A stretch of DNA of 64,000 nt from JAOAGA01 sp964540515. GTDB lineage: Bacteria; CALINM01. The stretch is taken from NCBI GenBank assembly GCA_964540515.1, contig CAZIMS010000003.1:62001-126000 (forward strand), written 5' to 3'. Under the pieces are notes generated by a model, which ran no database searches, was not told where the DNA came from, and saw only the letters and a program-made list of their open reading frames with translations. Made by a program: the position numbers and the translations under genes. Positions within the stretch are counted from its first letter, which is position 1. Every line of letters starts with the position of its first letter. Shown here piece by piece: positions 1-7,814 of this stretch.

Positions 1-210
1 CTGCAAAAAAATGATTTATTTCAAGCAGAGAAGTTTTTCCTGAATGCCATTGCCTATAATCCAGATCATCATCTTGCCTTTTCGAGATTGGGAGAGATAT
101 ATATGTTTATAGGAAGAATAGATCTGGCTAAAGAGATGTTTAAGAAAGCCCTTGTATTAGAACCTGAAAATGAGGATTACAAAAACAAACTTTTGATGAT
201 AGGGCAATAG
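1..210 (+). CDS. C-terminal fragment of a TPR-repeat protein (cut by window start)
   Basis: An open frame runs from the first base to a TAG at 208-210 and gives 69 residues with two tetratricopeptide-like helices pairs (pattern LGEIYMFIGRIDLAKEMF, then KALVLEPEN). TPR units mediate protein-protein contacts. The tail resembles the C-terminal TPRs of the membrane protein that ends at 2611, so the cut gene may be a paralogue of that GT-C/TPR protein. Only the end is visible, so the full product is unknown. Confidence 0.75.
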   Translation: MQKNDLFQAEKFFLNAIAYNPDHHLAFSRLGEIYMFIGRIDLAKEMFKKALVLEPENEDYKNKLLMIGQ

Positions 211-255
211 AGTATTTAGGTTTTTAAGGTATAAAATTAAAAATTATCTGATAAA

Positions 256-987
256 ATGATTTCTATGGATAAAGACATCTCTGTGGTCATTCCAGCCTAT
301 AATGAAGAAAAAATAATAGAGCAAACGGTAAAAAAAATTAGAGAATATCTAAGTTCGAAGGGATTTAGCTACGAGATTATAGCTGTAAATGATGGTTCTT
401 CTGATAGGACGGAAGAAATTTTGATAAAACTAAAAAATGAGATTGAGGAGCTAAAAGTTATTAATCATAAGGAAAATATGGGCAAAGGGAGATCTGTTAA
501 AGATGGGGTTTTAAACTCTTTAGGAGAGCTAATATTATTTACAGATGCAGATCTGTCAGCTCCAATAGAAAACTTAGATGGGTTAATAGAAGAGTTAAAA
601 AAGGGGTACGATGTGGTTATCGCATCAAGAGAGATTGAAGGGGCAAAGGTAAGAAAAAGAACTTTAATTAGAAGGGTACTTAGCAAAGTTTTTAATCTTG
701 CCATAAAAATATTTGGTTTTAAAGGTTTTAGAGATACCCAGTGTGGTTTTAAACTTTTTAAATCTACTGTAGCCCAGTTTCTTTTTCTCAAATCAAGAAT
801 AAATGGATATGCCTTTGATGTAGAGATACTGCATATAGCAGAAAAAAGGGGCTATAAAATAAAGGAATATCCCATCTTATGGATAGATAGAAAAGATTCA
901 AAGATGAGGCTTTTTAAAGATGGACTAAGAATGCTGAAAGAGGTTATAAAGATTAGGTATTATGATTGGAAAGGCTATTATATATAA
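256..987 (+). CDS. GT2 family glycosyltransferase (polyprenyl-phosphate sugar transferase-like)
   Basis: A 243-residue GT-A fold transferase. The nucleotide-binding motif VIPAYNEE is near residues 11-18, VNDGSSD at about 44-50 and the metal-binding TDADLSAP at about 96-103. This set, with a later QCGFKLF motif, is typical of dolichyl/undecaprenyl-phosphate glucosyl- or mannosyltransferases (DPM1/GtrB-like) that load a sugar onto a lipid carrier at the inner leaflet. There is no clear C-terminal membrane pair, so it is closer to the soluble DPM1 type. A second in-frame ATG lies at 265; neither start has a good Shine-Dalgarno. It overlaps the next gene by 26 bases. That gene is a polytopic membrane protein that could use lipid-linked sugars (inference). 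Acceptor and sugar are not predictable. Confidence 0.85.
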   Translation: MISMDKDISVVIPAYNEEKIIEQTVKKIREYLSSKGFSYEIIAVNDGSSDRTEEILIKLKNEIEELKVINHKENMGKGRSVKDGVLNSLGELILFTDADLSAPIENLDGLIEELKKGYDVVIASREIEGAKVRKRTLIRRVLSKVFNLAIKIFGFKGFRDTQCGFKLFKSTVAQFLFLKSRINGYAFDVEILHIAEKRGYKIKEYPILWIDRKDSKMRLFKDGLRMLKEVIKIRYYDWKGYYI

Positions 988-2611
988 AGAGTGGAAGGAA
1001 AAACATTATTATCTTTTTTTTATAGCTCTAAATCTTGTCTTATATTTTAATACACTATTTTTTGGTTTTGTCTGGGATGATATTAGACAGATTGTGTTTA
1101 ATGATAGGCTAATATCTCAGATAGTAGATTTATCATTTCTCTTTAGCCCAGTAGGAGAAAATGTTTCTTACTATAGGCCAATCTTTTTTCTATCTTTAGC
1201 TATTGAGGCATTTTTGTTTAAAGGACAGGCCTTTGGATTTCATTTAGGAAATATAATTTTACAGATATTGGTAGTTATTTTTATCTTTAAGCTTTTAAGA
1301 GCGATGAATATTGATAGTAGTTTGTCTCTTTTAACAGCTTTTATCTTTTCCATTCATCCGTCCCACTCGGAGCCTGTTTCTTGGATTTCTGCAAGAAATG
1401 AGATTTTATATAGTCTTTTTGGTTTAATCTCATTCTATCTTTATATTAGAGGTAGCTATCTTTCTTTTCTTTTTTTTGTCCTCTCTTTGCTTTCTAAAGA
1501 GACTGCCATAATCTTACCAGTGCTGATCTTTCTTTATGAGATAATATTTAATGGCAAGTTAGAAAAAAAGCGAATCTTTTTCATCATTTCGTTCTTTTTA
1601 TTGTCCTTTTGCTATTTAGTATTTAGGAAGTTTCTTCTTCCAGAACCTTTTGGCGACGAGGTTTATGTTAATGTAAGAGTTTTTACGACTATAAATAATT
1701 TAGCCTTTTACTTAAAAAAGATGTTTTTTCCCTTTGATTTAAAAGTTTTTTACAGTGGTCTCATTAAAAATAGTTTTGATAGAGAGGTTGCTTTTTCGTT
1801 AATCACCCTAATCTTATTCTCCATTTTTAGCTTTTTAGTAGTTAGGAGGGATAGAAGAGTCCTTTTTTTTATCCTATGGTTTATTCTTCTTATTTTGCCT
1901 GTATCAGGTGTTGTTGTTACATCAACTATAACATATGGCTCTGATAGATATTTATATCTACCTTCTTTAGGGTTATCTTTTTTGTTTGCCCTTTTTTTAT
2001 CAAAGCTGTCACCAAAAAAACTATTAATAGTACTTTGCTTTCTTCTATTTGTTTTAGGTGGCTATTCTGTAAAAAGAAATTTTTCCTACAAGGATCAGCC
2101 AACATTTATCAATGAGGCATTAAAAGATGCGCCATCGGATCCTCTCGTTTTAAACGAAATCGGAGTTTATTATTATTTCATAGGGAGGCTTGATCTCGCA
2201 GAAGAGGTGTTTAAAAAGGTAATAGCTTTGAGTCCAAAAAGTTATGGTGGTTACTACGACCTTGCGAGGGTACAGTATGATATAGGGCTTTTATTGGAGG
2301 CGAAGGATAATTTTCTAAAGGCCCTTGAGCTAAAACCCAACTTTTCACCAACATATTATTTCTTAGGAGAGATAGCTCTTAAAGAAAAAAGATTAGAAGA
2401 GGCATATAAATTATTTTCCGATGCCATAAGATATAATAAAAACTATGCAGATGCTTACAATAGGCTTGGTGAGATTGAAGTATTAAAAGGAAACTTAAGA
2501 GAAGCTTATTCGCTCTTTGAAAGAGCCTACTCCCTTGAGCCCGACAGAGATTACTTAAACAACATGAAGAAAATTGAGGGGTCTATAAATCCCTATTCCC
2601 CGAGAAGGTAA
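962..2611 (+). CDS. Polytopic membrane protein with C-terminal TPR repeats (Tmtc/GT-C-like)
   Basis: The 549-residue product has about ten hydrophobic segments over residues 15-370. An early extracytoplasmic loop carries FVWDD near residue 39, the acidic motif seen in GT-C glycosyltransferases of the Tmtc/PMT type. Residues of about 390-540 form three to four TPR units (for example NEIGVYYYFIGRLDLAEEVF). Such proteins are annotated as TPR membrane proteins or putative O-mannosyltransferase relatives that take sugar from polyprenyl-phosphate donors. The overlapping upstream GT2 gene could make that donor. The 3' end overlaps the convergent radical SAM gene by 29 bases. The fragment at the window start has a similar tail. 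The enzyme activity is inferred from fold only. Confidence 0.7.
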   Translation: MIGKAIIYKEWKEKHYYLFFIALNLVLYFNTLFFGFVWDDIRQIVFNDRLISQIVDLSFLFSPVGENVSYYRPIFFLSLAIEAFLFKGQAFGFHLGNIILQILVVIFIFKLLRAMNIDSSLSLLTAFIFSIHPSHSEPVSWISARNEILYSLFGLISFYLYIRGSYLSFLFFVLSLLSKETAIILPVLIFLYEIIFNGKLEKKRIFFIISFFLLSFCYLVFRKFLLPEPFGDEVYVNVRVFTTINNLAFYLKKMFFPFDLKVFYSGLIKNSFDREVAFSLITLILFSIFSFLVVRRDRRVLFFILWFILLILPVSGVVVTSTITYGSDRYLYLPSLGLSFLFALFLSKLSPKKLLIVLCFLLFVLGGYSVKRNFSYKDQPTFINEALKDAPSDPLVLNEIGVYYYFIGRLDLAEEVFKKVIALSPKSYGGYYDLARVQYDIGLLLEAKDNFLKALELKPNFSPTYYFLGEIALKEKRLEEAYKLFSDAIRYNKNYADAYNRLGEIEVLKGNLREAYSLFERAYSLEPDRDYLNNMKKIEGSINPYSPRR

Positions 2612-3980
2612 GCCATCTAATAGCCCTTTTAAAAACGTAGTAGAGATGTTCAAGGCTTTTTATGCTTTTTATAAAATCAATTATTATGCGGGGTCTGAAA
2701 TAAAACTTGATGAGAGCCTTCCTTCTATACCATGTAAGCTCTGAGACAGTAAGATTGGGAGGAGCCCATATTGTTGACTGTAAAGAGGGGCTAAACTTTT
2801 CCCAGTGGTCAATCTTTAAAAGGCCATCTCTTAAAAGCTCATGATAGATTGTTGTACCTGGTAGTGGCTGGAAGGTTGCAAAGGATGCCCTTCTAAGTGG
2901 GAGAGATAAGGCAAAATCTATAGTATTTTTAATATCATCCTTTGTCTCTCCAGGATATCCCAGTATAAAAAAGGCGTTTATGTCAAGATCAAACCTTTTT
3001 AGGAGCTCAATTTTTTCCTTTATCTTCTCAACCGTTAGAGATTTCTTCATAAGTTTTAAAATTCTATTGCTTCCTGATTCTATTCCAATAGAAAGGGCAT
3101 AGCATCCTGAGTTCTTCATATAAGAGACCATCTCTTCATCTAAAGTGTCAATTCTTACCCCATTCGGGCAAGTCCAAGTTATGTCTGGAAACTCCTCTTT
3201 TAGTTTTTTACAGAAGGAGATGACATAATCTTTTTTAAAGGTAAAGTTGTCATCTTCAATATGAATCTCTTTTACGCCATAGTTATTGTATAGCAGTCTA
3301 ATCTCATCAATTACATTTTCAACACTTCTTTGTCTAATCCTTCTACCTGATACTATGTGTCCTCCACAGAAGGTGCACAAATAGGGACAGCCTCTTGAGG
3401 TAATAATAGGTGCTATAGGGTATTGTTTGAAAAATGCTCCGTGTGGAGCCATTGGATATGTATTAGGAGGTATAAGCTCCCATGCGACAGAGAAATCATC
3501 TAAATTTTCTGGAAATATAGGTGGGTTTTTATAAATTTTATCATCCTTTAAATAGGCTATACCTTCAATATCTTCAATATTAGGTTCCCCGGTTTCTAAA
3601 TATCTTATAAGCTTTGGAAAGCCTATCTCGCTTTCGCCAATAAAAACATAATCAACGAGATTTTTGAAAAAGTTGAGAGTTTCATCAGGCAAAGCTGTTG
3701 GGTGGGGGCCACCAAGAATAGTCTTGGCATGCCTATTAGAAAACTTAATAATTTCAAGATATTTTTTGCAAAGAGATAGGTCTTTTGTGAATAGTGTTAT
3801 ACCTATAACATCATAATTTTTTATTTTATCAGGCAGTTGTTTTAAAGTAACGCCTTCTTTTAGGGCATCTAAAATTTTTACGTTATAATTTTTTATAACT
3901 GTAGAGGCTAAATACCCCAAAGATATGGGTGGTATAATCTCATCGGCTGTGCTATTTAGTTTGATGAGTAAGATATTCAT
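2583..3980 (-). CDS. B12-binding domain radical SAM protein
   Basis: The 465-residue protein has an N-terminal cobalamin-binding Rossmann domain (MNILLIKLN...; GGPHPTALPDE near 90-100) and a radical SAM core with CxxxCxxC (Cys198, Cys202, Cys205 in SRGCPYLCTFC). The E-D-D-N-F motif and ESGSNR follow. This is the BchE/HpnP-like class that uses cobalamin and a 4Fe-4S cluster for methylations or other radical chemistry. Members are hard to assign to substrates by sequence. The C-terminal 80 residues are not recognised. The gene is alone on the minus strand, with a 306-base divergent region towards fbp. Its end overlaps the TPR membrane gene. Start is the ATG whose complement is at 3978-3980. Confidence 0.85.
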   Translation of the reverse strand: MNILLIKLNSTADEIIPPISLGYLASTVIKNYNVKILDALKEGVTLKQLPDKIKNYDVIGITLFTKDLSLCKKYLEIIKFSNRHAKTILGGPHPTALPDETLNFFKNLVDYVFIGESEIGFPKLIRYLETGEPNIEDIEGIAYLKDDKIYKNPPIFPENLDDFSVAWELIPPNTYPMAPHGAFFKQYPIAPIITSRGCPYLCTFCGGHIVSGRRIRQRSVENVIDEIRLLYNNYGVKEIHIEDDNFTFKKDYVISFCKKLKEEFPDITWTCPNGVRIDTLDEEMVSYMKNSGCYALSIGIESGSNRILKLMKKSLTVEKIKEKIELLKRFDLDINAFFILGYPGETKDDIKNTIDFALSLPLRRASFATFQPLPGTTIYHELLRDGLLKIDHWEKFSPSLQSTIWAPPNLTVSELTWYRRKALIKFYFRPRIIIDFIKSIKSLEHLYYVFKRAIRWLTFSGNRDL

Positions 3981-4003
3981 TGAGATTAATTTAACACAAG
4001 ATA

Positions 4004-4039
4004 TAACATTTTGCCATAGACAAAAAAGGTAAAATGTTA
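4004..4039. repeat. 12-bp inverted repeat between the radical SAM gene and fbp
   Basis: TAACATTTTGCC (4004-4015) and GGTAAAATGTTA (4028-4039) pair with one G:T mismatch around a 12-base spacer. It sits 24 bases upstream of the minus-strand radical SAM start. It could be an operator, or a hairpin if transcribed. The rest of the 306-base region holds the direct repeats and the candidate fbp promoter listed separately; I see no gene in it. Confidence 0.4.
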
Positions 4040-4145
4040 AGCATTAGAGGCTTTTTATACATCTTTTTATATGTTAGTCAGGAAAGAGTTCATAAATTTT
4101 TTTTAAACTTAAGTGCTAAAAATATTTAAAATCCTGAGTATTTAG

Positions 4146-4172
4146 CTTGTATTAAGCGATAACTTGTATTAA
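4146..4172. repeat. Pair of 10-bp direct repeats upstream of fbp
   Basis: CTTGTATTAA occurs at 4146-4155 and again at 4163-4172, a period of 17 bases. This is close to one and a half helical turns. The pair lies about 50 bases upstream of the candidate fbp -35 box, where an activator could bind. Function is inferred from position only. Confidence 0.3.
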
Positions 4173-4220
4173 TGGCGCTATGAGTTTTTTAATATTTTTA
4201 TAAAAGATTTTAGGAAAATG

Positions 4221-4249
4221 TTGAATTTATATACAATATCTGATATATT
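4221..4249 (+). promoter_or_regulatory. Candidate sigma-70 promoter of fbp
   Basis: TTGAAT (4221-4226), a 17-base spacer, then TATATT (4244-4249). A leader of about 30 bases would carry the Shine-Dalgarno AAAGGAG just before the ATG at 4287. In AT-rich DNA such matches arise by chance. Confidence 0.4.
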
Positions 4250-4286
4250 TGCCATAAAGGTTATCTCTTTCTAATTAAAGGAGCTT

Positions 4287-5276
4287 ATGATGACAGTAGG
4301 GACAACTCTTACAAAGTTTATCCTTGAAATGCAAAGGTCCTATCCAGAAGCAAAAGGTGAGTTTACCTCACTTATAAATGATGTTGCTACAGCTGCTAAG
4401 GTTGTTACAAGAGAAGTCAGAAAGGCTGGGCTTGTTGATATATTAGGCGGTACTGGTAAAGAGAATGTACATGGCGAAAAAGTGCAGAAGTTAGATGTTT
4501 TCGCTAACGAAACATTTATTAAACACTTAGAGCATACAGGATATCTCGCAGCCTTTGCATCGGAAGAGATGGACAATTTTTGTCCTGTGCCAGAGTATTA
4601 TCCAAGAGGTAAGTATATAATGGTAATGGATCCTCTTGATGGCTCCTCAAATATTGATGTAAACATTAGTATTGGGACAATTTTTTGTGTATTCAAGAGG
4701 GTGAGCAAAGGAGATCATCCTGATGTAAGTGACTTTCTCCAAAGTGGGAGTAGGATAGTTGCTGCTGGCTATGTCATTTATGGTTCCAGCACAATGCTTG
4801 TATATTCAACAGGTCAGGGTGTGCACGGATTTACTCTCGACCCCAGTATCGGAGAGTTTCTCCTTTCTCACGAGAATATAAAAATTCCTGCGAAGGGTAA
4901 AGTTTATAGTATTAACGAAGGCAATTTTAATATTTGGGAAGACTGGACAAAGAAATACGTAGAATACACAAAAAACAAGAGAGAAAAATCATTAAGATAT
5001 GTAGGCACCCTTGTGGCAGATGTTCATAGAACACTTTTAAAGGGTGGTATCTTTTTATACCCAGGAGACAAGAAAAATCCAGAGGGGAAATTAAGACTTC
5101 TTTATGAGTGTCTTCCAATGGCTTATCTAATTGAACAAGCTGGCGGTATTGCTACAGATGGTAATATGAGAATCTTAGACAAAACCCCAAAAGATTTACA
5201 CGAAAGGTCACCTTTAATTATTGGAAGCATAGAAGATGTTAAGGATGTATTAAACTTTATAAAGGAGGAATTGTGA
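4287..5276 (+). CDS. fbp: Fructose-1,6-bisphosphatase class I
   Basis: Hydrolyses fructose-1,6-bisphosphate to fructose-6-phosphate and phosphate in gluconeogenesis, in the cytoplasm. The 329-residue length is normal for class I. The family signature DPLDGSSNID is at about 115-124, preceded by the metal-binding acidic pair in ASEEMD (about 91-96). The substrate-binding stretch RYVGTLVADVHR and KLRLLYECLPMAYL follow near 235-280. Two adjacent ATGs exist at 4287 and 4290, with an AAAGGAG Shine-Dalgarno just before the first. The next gene starts inside its stop codon (GTGA). So a metabolic enzyme leads an envelope-protein operon. Confidence 0.97.
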   Translation: MMTVGTTLTKFILEMQRSYPEAKGEFTSLINDVATAAKVVTREVRKAGLVDILGGTGKENVHGEKVQKLDVFANETFIKHLEHTGYLAAFASEEMDNFCPVPEYYPRGKYIMVMDPLDGSSNIDVNISIGTIFCVFKRVSKGDHPDVSDFLQSGSRIVAAGYVIYGSSTMLVYSTGQGVHGFTLDPSIGEFLLSHENIKIPAKGKVYSINEGNFNIWEDWTKKYVEYTKNKREKSLRYVGTLVADVHRTLLKGGIFLYPGDKKNPEGKLRLLYECLPMAYLIEQAGGIATDGNMRILDKTPKDLHERSPLIIGSIEDVKDVLNFIKEEL

Positions 5277-6073
5277 AAAAGCTGATATTAATCATTTCTA
5301 TTTTTATATTAACTGCCTGTGCAGGCTCTTCTGATAAGGTTCAGACAGAGTATTTCAAAGATTTTCAGTCTCAGCTTGTTGCCCTATCACAAAGAGTTGA
5401 TGCTCTGGAAGCAAAGGCAAGAAGAGAGTCAACCACTAAGTTAGATGTAACCGAAAAAATAGATAAGATAGAAGAAAGATTAGTATCTGTAGAAAAAAAT
5501 ATTGATAGAATTAAGTCTAACCCGATCTTAGAGGTTACCGAATCGGCTAAACTGACTCCGGTCCCGACTTCAGGAGTTATAAGTATAAAACCTGAAGGTA
5601 TCGTTAAGGTTGCAGAAGTAAAGGCTAAACAAGAGGCAGCAGAGATCAAGAAAGAAGAACCCAAGATAGAGGTGGCTAAAAAAGAAGAGAAACCTCTAAT
5701 GTTAAAAGTAGTAGAGGAGAAAGAGACAAGTCAAAGCTTATACAACAAAGGTTATGAGATGTATAATCAAGGGAAATATCCCCAGACTATATCCATTTTT
5801 AGGGATTTTTTACAGAAATACCCAAAGGATAACTTAGCTGATAACGCACAGTATTGGATAGCAGAAAGTTATTATGCTCAAAAGCTTTTTGAGAAGGCTA
5901 TAGAAGAGTTTAAAAAAGTAGAAAAACATCCTGATGGCAATAAAGCACCAGATGCCTATTATAAGATATATTTAGCCTATACGGAGATGGGAAAGAAAAA
6001 AGAAGCGGAAAAATGGAAGAAAGAGCTTTTGAAGAAATTTAAAGACTCGGAACCTGCAAAGAAAATTAAGTAA
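5273..6073 (+). CDS. CpoB/YbgF-like TPR lipoprotein
   Basis: A GTG start overlaps the fbp stop (GTGA) and has a strong AAAGGAGG upstream. The 266-residue product begins with a lipoprotein signal ending LTAC, so Cys16 should be lipidated. Residues of about 25-85 are a heptad-like coiled coil, a Lys/Glu-rich linker follows, and about 150-260 are three TPRs starting QSLYNKGYEMYNQGKYPQTI. This is the layout of CpoB/YbgF, which connects the Tol-Pal machine with peptidoglycan synthesis. In E. coli CpoB is soluble and encoded next to pal; here it has a lipobox and no tol or pal gene nearby. The neighbouring LysM and SPOR genes fit a cell-wall role. Confidence 0.8.
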   Translation: MKKLILIISIFILTACAGSSDKVQTEYFKDFQSQLVALSQRVDALEAKARRESTTKLDVTEKIDKIEERLVSVEKNIDRIKSNPILEVTESAKLTPVPTSGVISIKPEGIVKVAEVKAKQEAAEIKKEEPKIEVAKKEEKPLMLKVVEEKETSQSLYNKGYEMYNQGKYPQTISIFRDFLQKYPKDNLADNAQYWIAESYYAQKLFEKAIEEFKKVEKHPDGNKAPDAYYKIYLAYTEMGKKKEAEKWKKELLKKFKDSEPAKKIK

Positions 6074-6090
6074 GCTTTTGGATATTATTT

Positions 6091-7155
6091 ATGAAAAAAA
6101 ACTTTACCAAAACATTATTTTTAATAGCCTTAGCAGGTTTTTTTCTATCTAATCAGGCTTTACAAAGTCAAGAATATAAAGAACATACTGTTAGGAAAGG
6201 TGATACCCTCTGGGGGCTCTCTGAAAAATACAAAAAGGATCCCTTTAAATGGATTAACATATGGAAGTTAAACCCAAAGGTTACAGATCCTCACTGGATT
6301 TATCCGGGATGGACTTTAAGGATATACAAAGATGAGATAGTTGTTAAGAAGAGTCAAGAGAAGGCTGAGCTTAAAGAAGAAACTGTTATGCCCGAGCCAA
6401 CTGTAGAGATTGAAGAAAAGGTTATATACGAAGAAAAGGCAAGAGAGATTGCCATTGAAGAGAAAAAAGAGGAAAAGGAGCAGGTAAAAAAGTATGTTTT
6501 AGAACTAAGAGAGTTAGAAAGACTGGGACTATTATTTCCTAAGCCAATAGATAGTAAGATTAAGATCTTAACCTCTGTGGATATTAACAAAAAGATGGGA
6601 GAATTAGGGACAGAGTATTTTGTTGAAGGAGGCGATATAAACTCTGTAAAAGTAAATGATGTATATACAGTTGTTAGGTATAACAAAGACATAGTAGATT
6701 CTGTAACAGGACGTTTTTTCGGGAAATACTATACAAAAGTAGGCAAGATTAAGATTACGGAAGTATATCCAAATATGTCTGTTGGGAGAATAATTAAATC
6801 CTACAGAGAGATTAATGAGGGTGATATATTAGTTAAAGAAAAGGATATGGAGAACTATGAAGTAGTTCTTAATAGGGCTGACGTTTTTCTCGAAGGTACT
6901 ATAATTGATGGGATTGACCATAGTTTCTTTATTTCAGATAAAACCTTTGTTTTTGTTGACAAAGGGACCTCCGATGGGCTTTCAAAGGGGAATGTGTTGA
7001 AAATAGAGAAGATGTTAGGTGGAAAAAGTGAAAGGTATCTTGATCTAGGGAGAATGGTTGTTGTAAAGACCTGGGATAGCATCTCCTGTGCTTATGTAAT
7101 TGAGATAAGGGATGTTGTTGAGGCAGGTTATAGATTTTCTACCTTTGTAAAGTAA
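6091..7155 (+). CDS. Secreted LysM-domain protein
   Basis: The 354-residue product has a signal peptide (about 1-27). A single LysM domain at about 30-77 contains HTVRKGDTLWGLSEKY and ends in the typical P-G-W-TLRIY. LysM binds N-acetylglucosamine chains of peptidoglycan. A Glu/Lys-rich linker (about 85-125) leads to a C-terminal region of about 200 residues. It is rich in short beta stretches and has GDINSVKVNDVYTVVR and DKGTSDGLSKGNVLKIE. That region resembles LysM proteins annotated elsewhere as hypothetical and has no catalytic motif I recognise. It lies 17 bases after the CpoB-like gene and should be cotranscribed. Role: probably envelope structure at the cell wall (inference). Confidence 0.8.
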   Translation: MKKNFTKTLFLIALAGFFLSNQALQSQEYKEHTVRKGDTLWGLSEKYKKDPFKWINIWKLNPKVTDPHWIYPGWTLRIYKDEIVVKKSQEKAELKEETVMPEPTVEIEEKVIYEEKAREIAIEEKKEEKEQVKKYVLELRELERLGLLFPKPIDSKIKILTSVDINKKMGELGTEYFVEGGDINSVKVNDVYTVVRYNKDIVDSVTGRFFGKYYTKVGKIKITEVYPNMSVGRIIKSYREINEGDILVKEKDMENYEVVLNRADVFLEGTIIDGIDHSFFISDKTFVFVDKGTSDGLSKGNVLKIEKMLGGKSERYLDLGRMVVVKTWDSISCAYVIEIRDVVEAGYRFSTFVK

Positions 7156-7204
7156 CAAATATAAAGTTTACAAAATATTAGTTTCCTATTTATAAGGAGA
7201 AGAG

Positions 7205-7789
7205 ATGAAAAAACCTATAATATATTCCCTTTTAATATCTCTATTGCTTATTGGAGGAGCCTATTACTATTTCTTTATACTCCAATCAGAACCAGAAATA
7301 TCACCACTTCCATCAAAGGTAAAGCTGGTAATGCCGCCTCTTTCTTCTGTGCAAGTGGCTAAAGAGACGAGCAAAGACACCAAAAAAGAAGAGAAAAAAC
7401 CTGAGATAAAGAAGGAAGAGCCAAAATTAACTGGCAAGGAAGAGAAAAAGGTTGAGGCAAAAAAAGAAGAGCCAAAGAAAGTAGAGACTAAGGAAGCTGC
7501 AAAGGAGAAGGTAGAGGAAAAAAAGAAGGAAGTGCCTAAAAAGAAAGAAGAACCCAAAAAGCCAAGATATTATCAAGTGATTGCTGTGTTTAAAAACCAA
7601 GAAGAGGCAAAGTCTGTTAAAGATAACCTTCTGTCATTAGGTTACCATACTGCTAAGGTGGTTAATAAAAATGGGGTTAGCCATGTGATATTATCGCCCT
7701 TTACGGATTATTACGAAGCAGATTATGTGAGGAAAAATATAGAGTTAGAGACAAAAAGAAAAGACTTTAAGACTAAAGCAGTTTATTGA
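7205..7789 (+). CDS. SPOR-domain membrane protein
   Basis: The 194-residue product has one N-terminal membrane segment (about 5-27), then a Lys/Glu/Pro low-complexity linker (about 55-120) and a C-terminal domain (about 121-194). The last begins YYQVIAVFKNQEEAKSV and ends near FKTKAVY. This is the FtsN/DedD arrangement, in which the SPOR domain binds glycan strands stripped of stem peptides at the division septum. The Shine-Dalgarno AAGGAG precedes the ATG. It follows the LysM gene by 49 bases and precedes the ParM-like gene by 25, so division or cell-wall remodelling is a plausible shared theme. The SPOR match is by pattern and moderate in strength. Confidence 0.78.
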   Translation: MKKPIIYSLLISLLLIGGAYYYFFILQSEPEISPLPSKVKLVMPPLSSVQVAKETSKDTKKEEKKPEIKKEEPKLTGKEEKKVEAKKEEPKKVETKEAAKEKVEEKKKEVPKKKEEPKKPRYYQVIAVFKNQEEAKSVKDNLLSLGYHTAKVVNKNGVSHVILSPFTDYYEADYVRKNIELETKRKDFKTKAVY

Positions 7790-7814
7790 TTAATAATAAA
7801 GAAAGGAGTAGAGT

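Noticed and set aside
7380..7560. Repeated AAGAAGAG-type runs that look like a tandem repeat array
   Set aside because: They encode the Lys/Glu linker of the SPOR protein; spacing is irregular, so neither CRISPR nor a true satellite.
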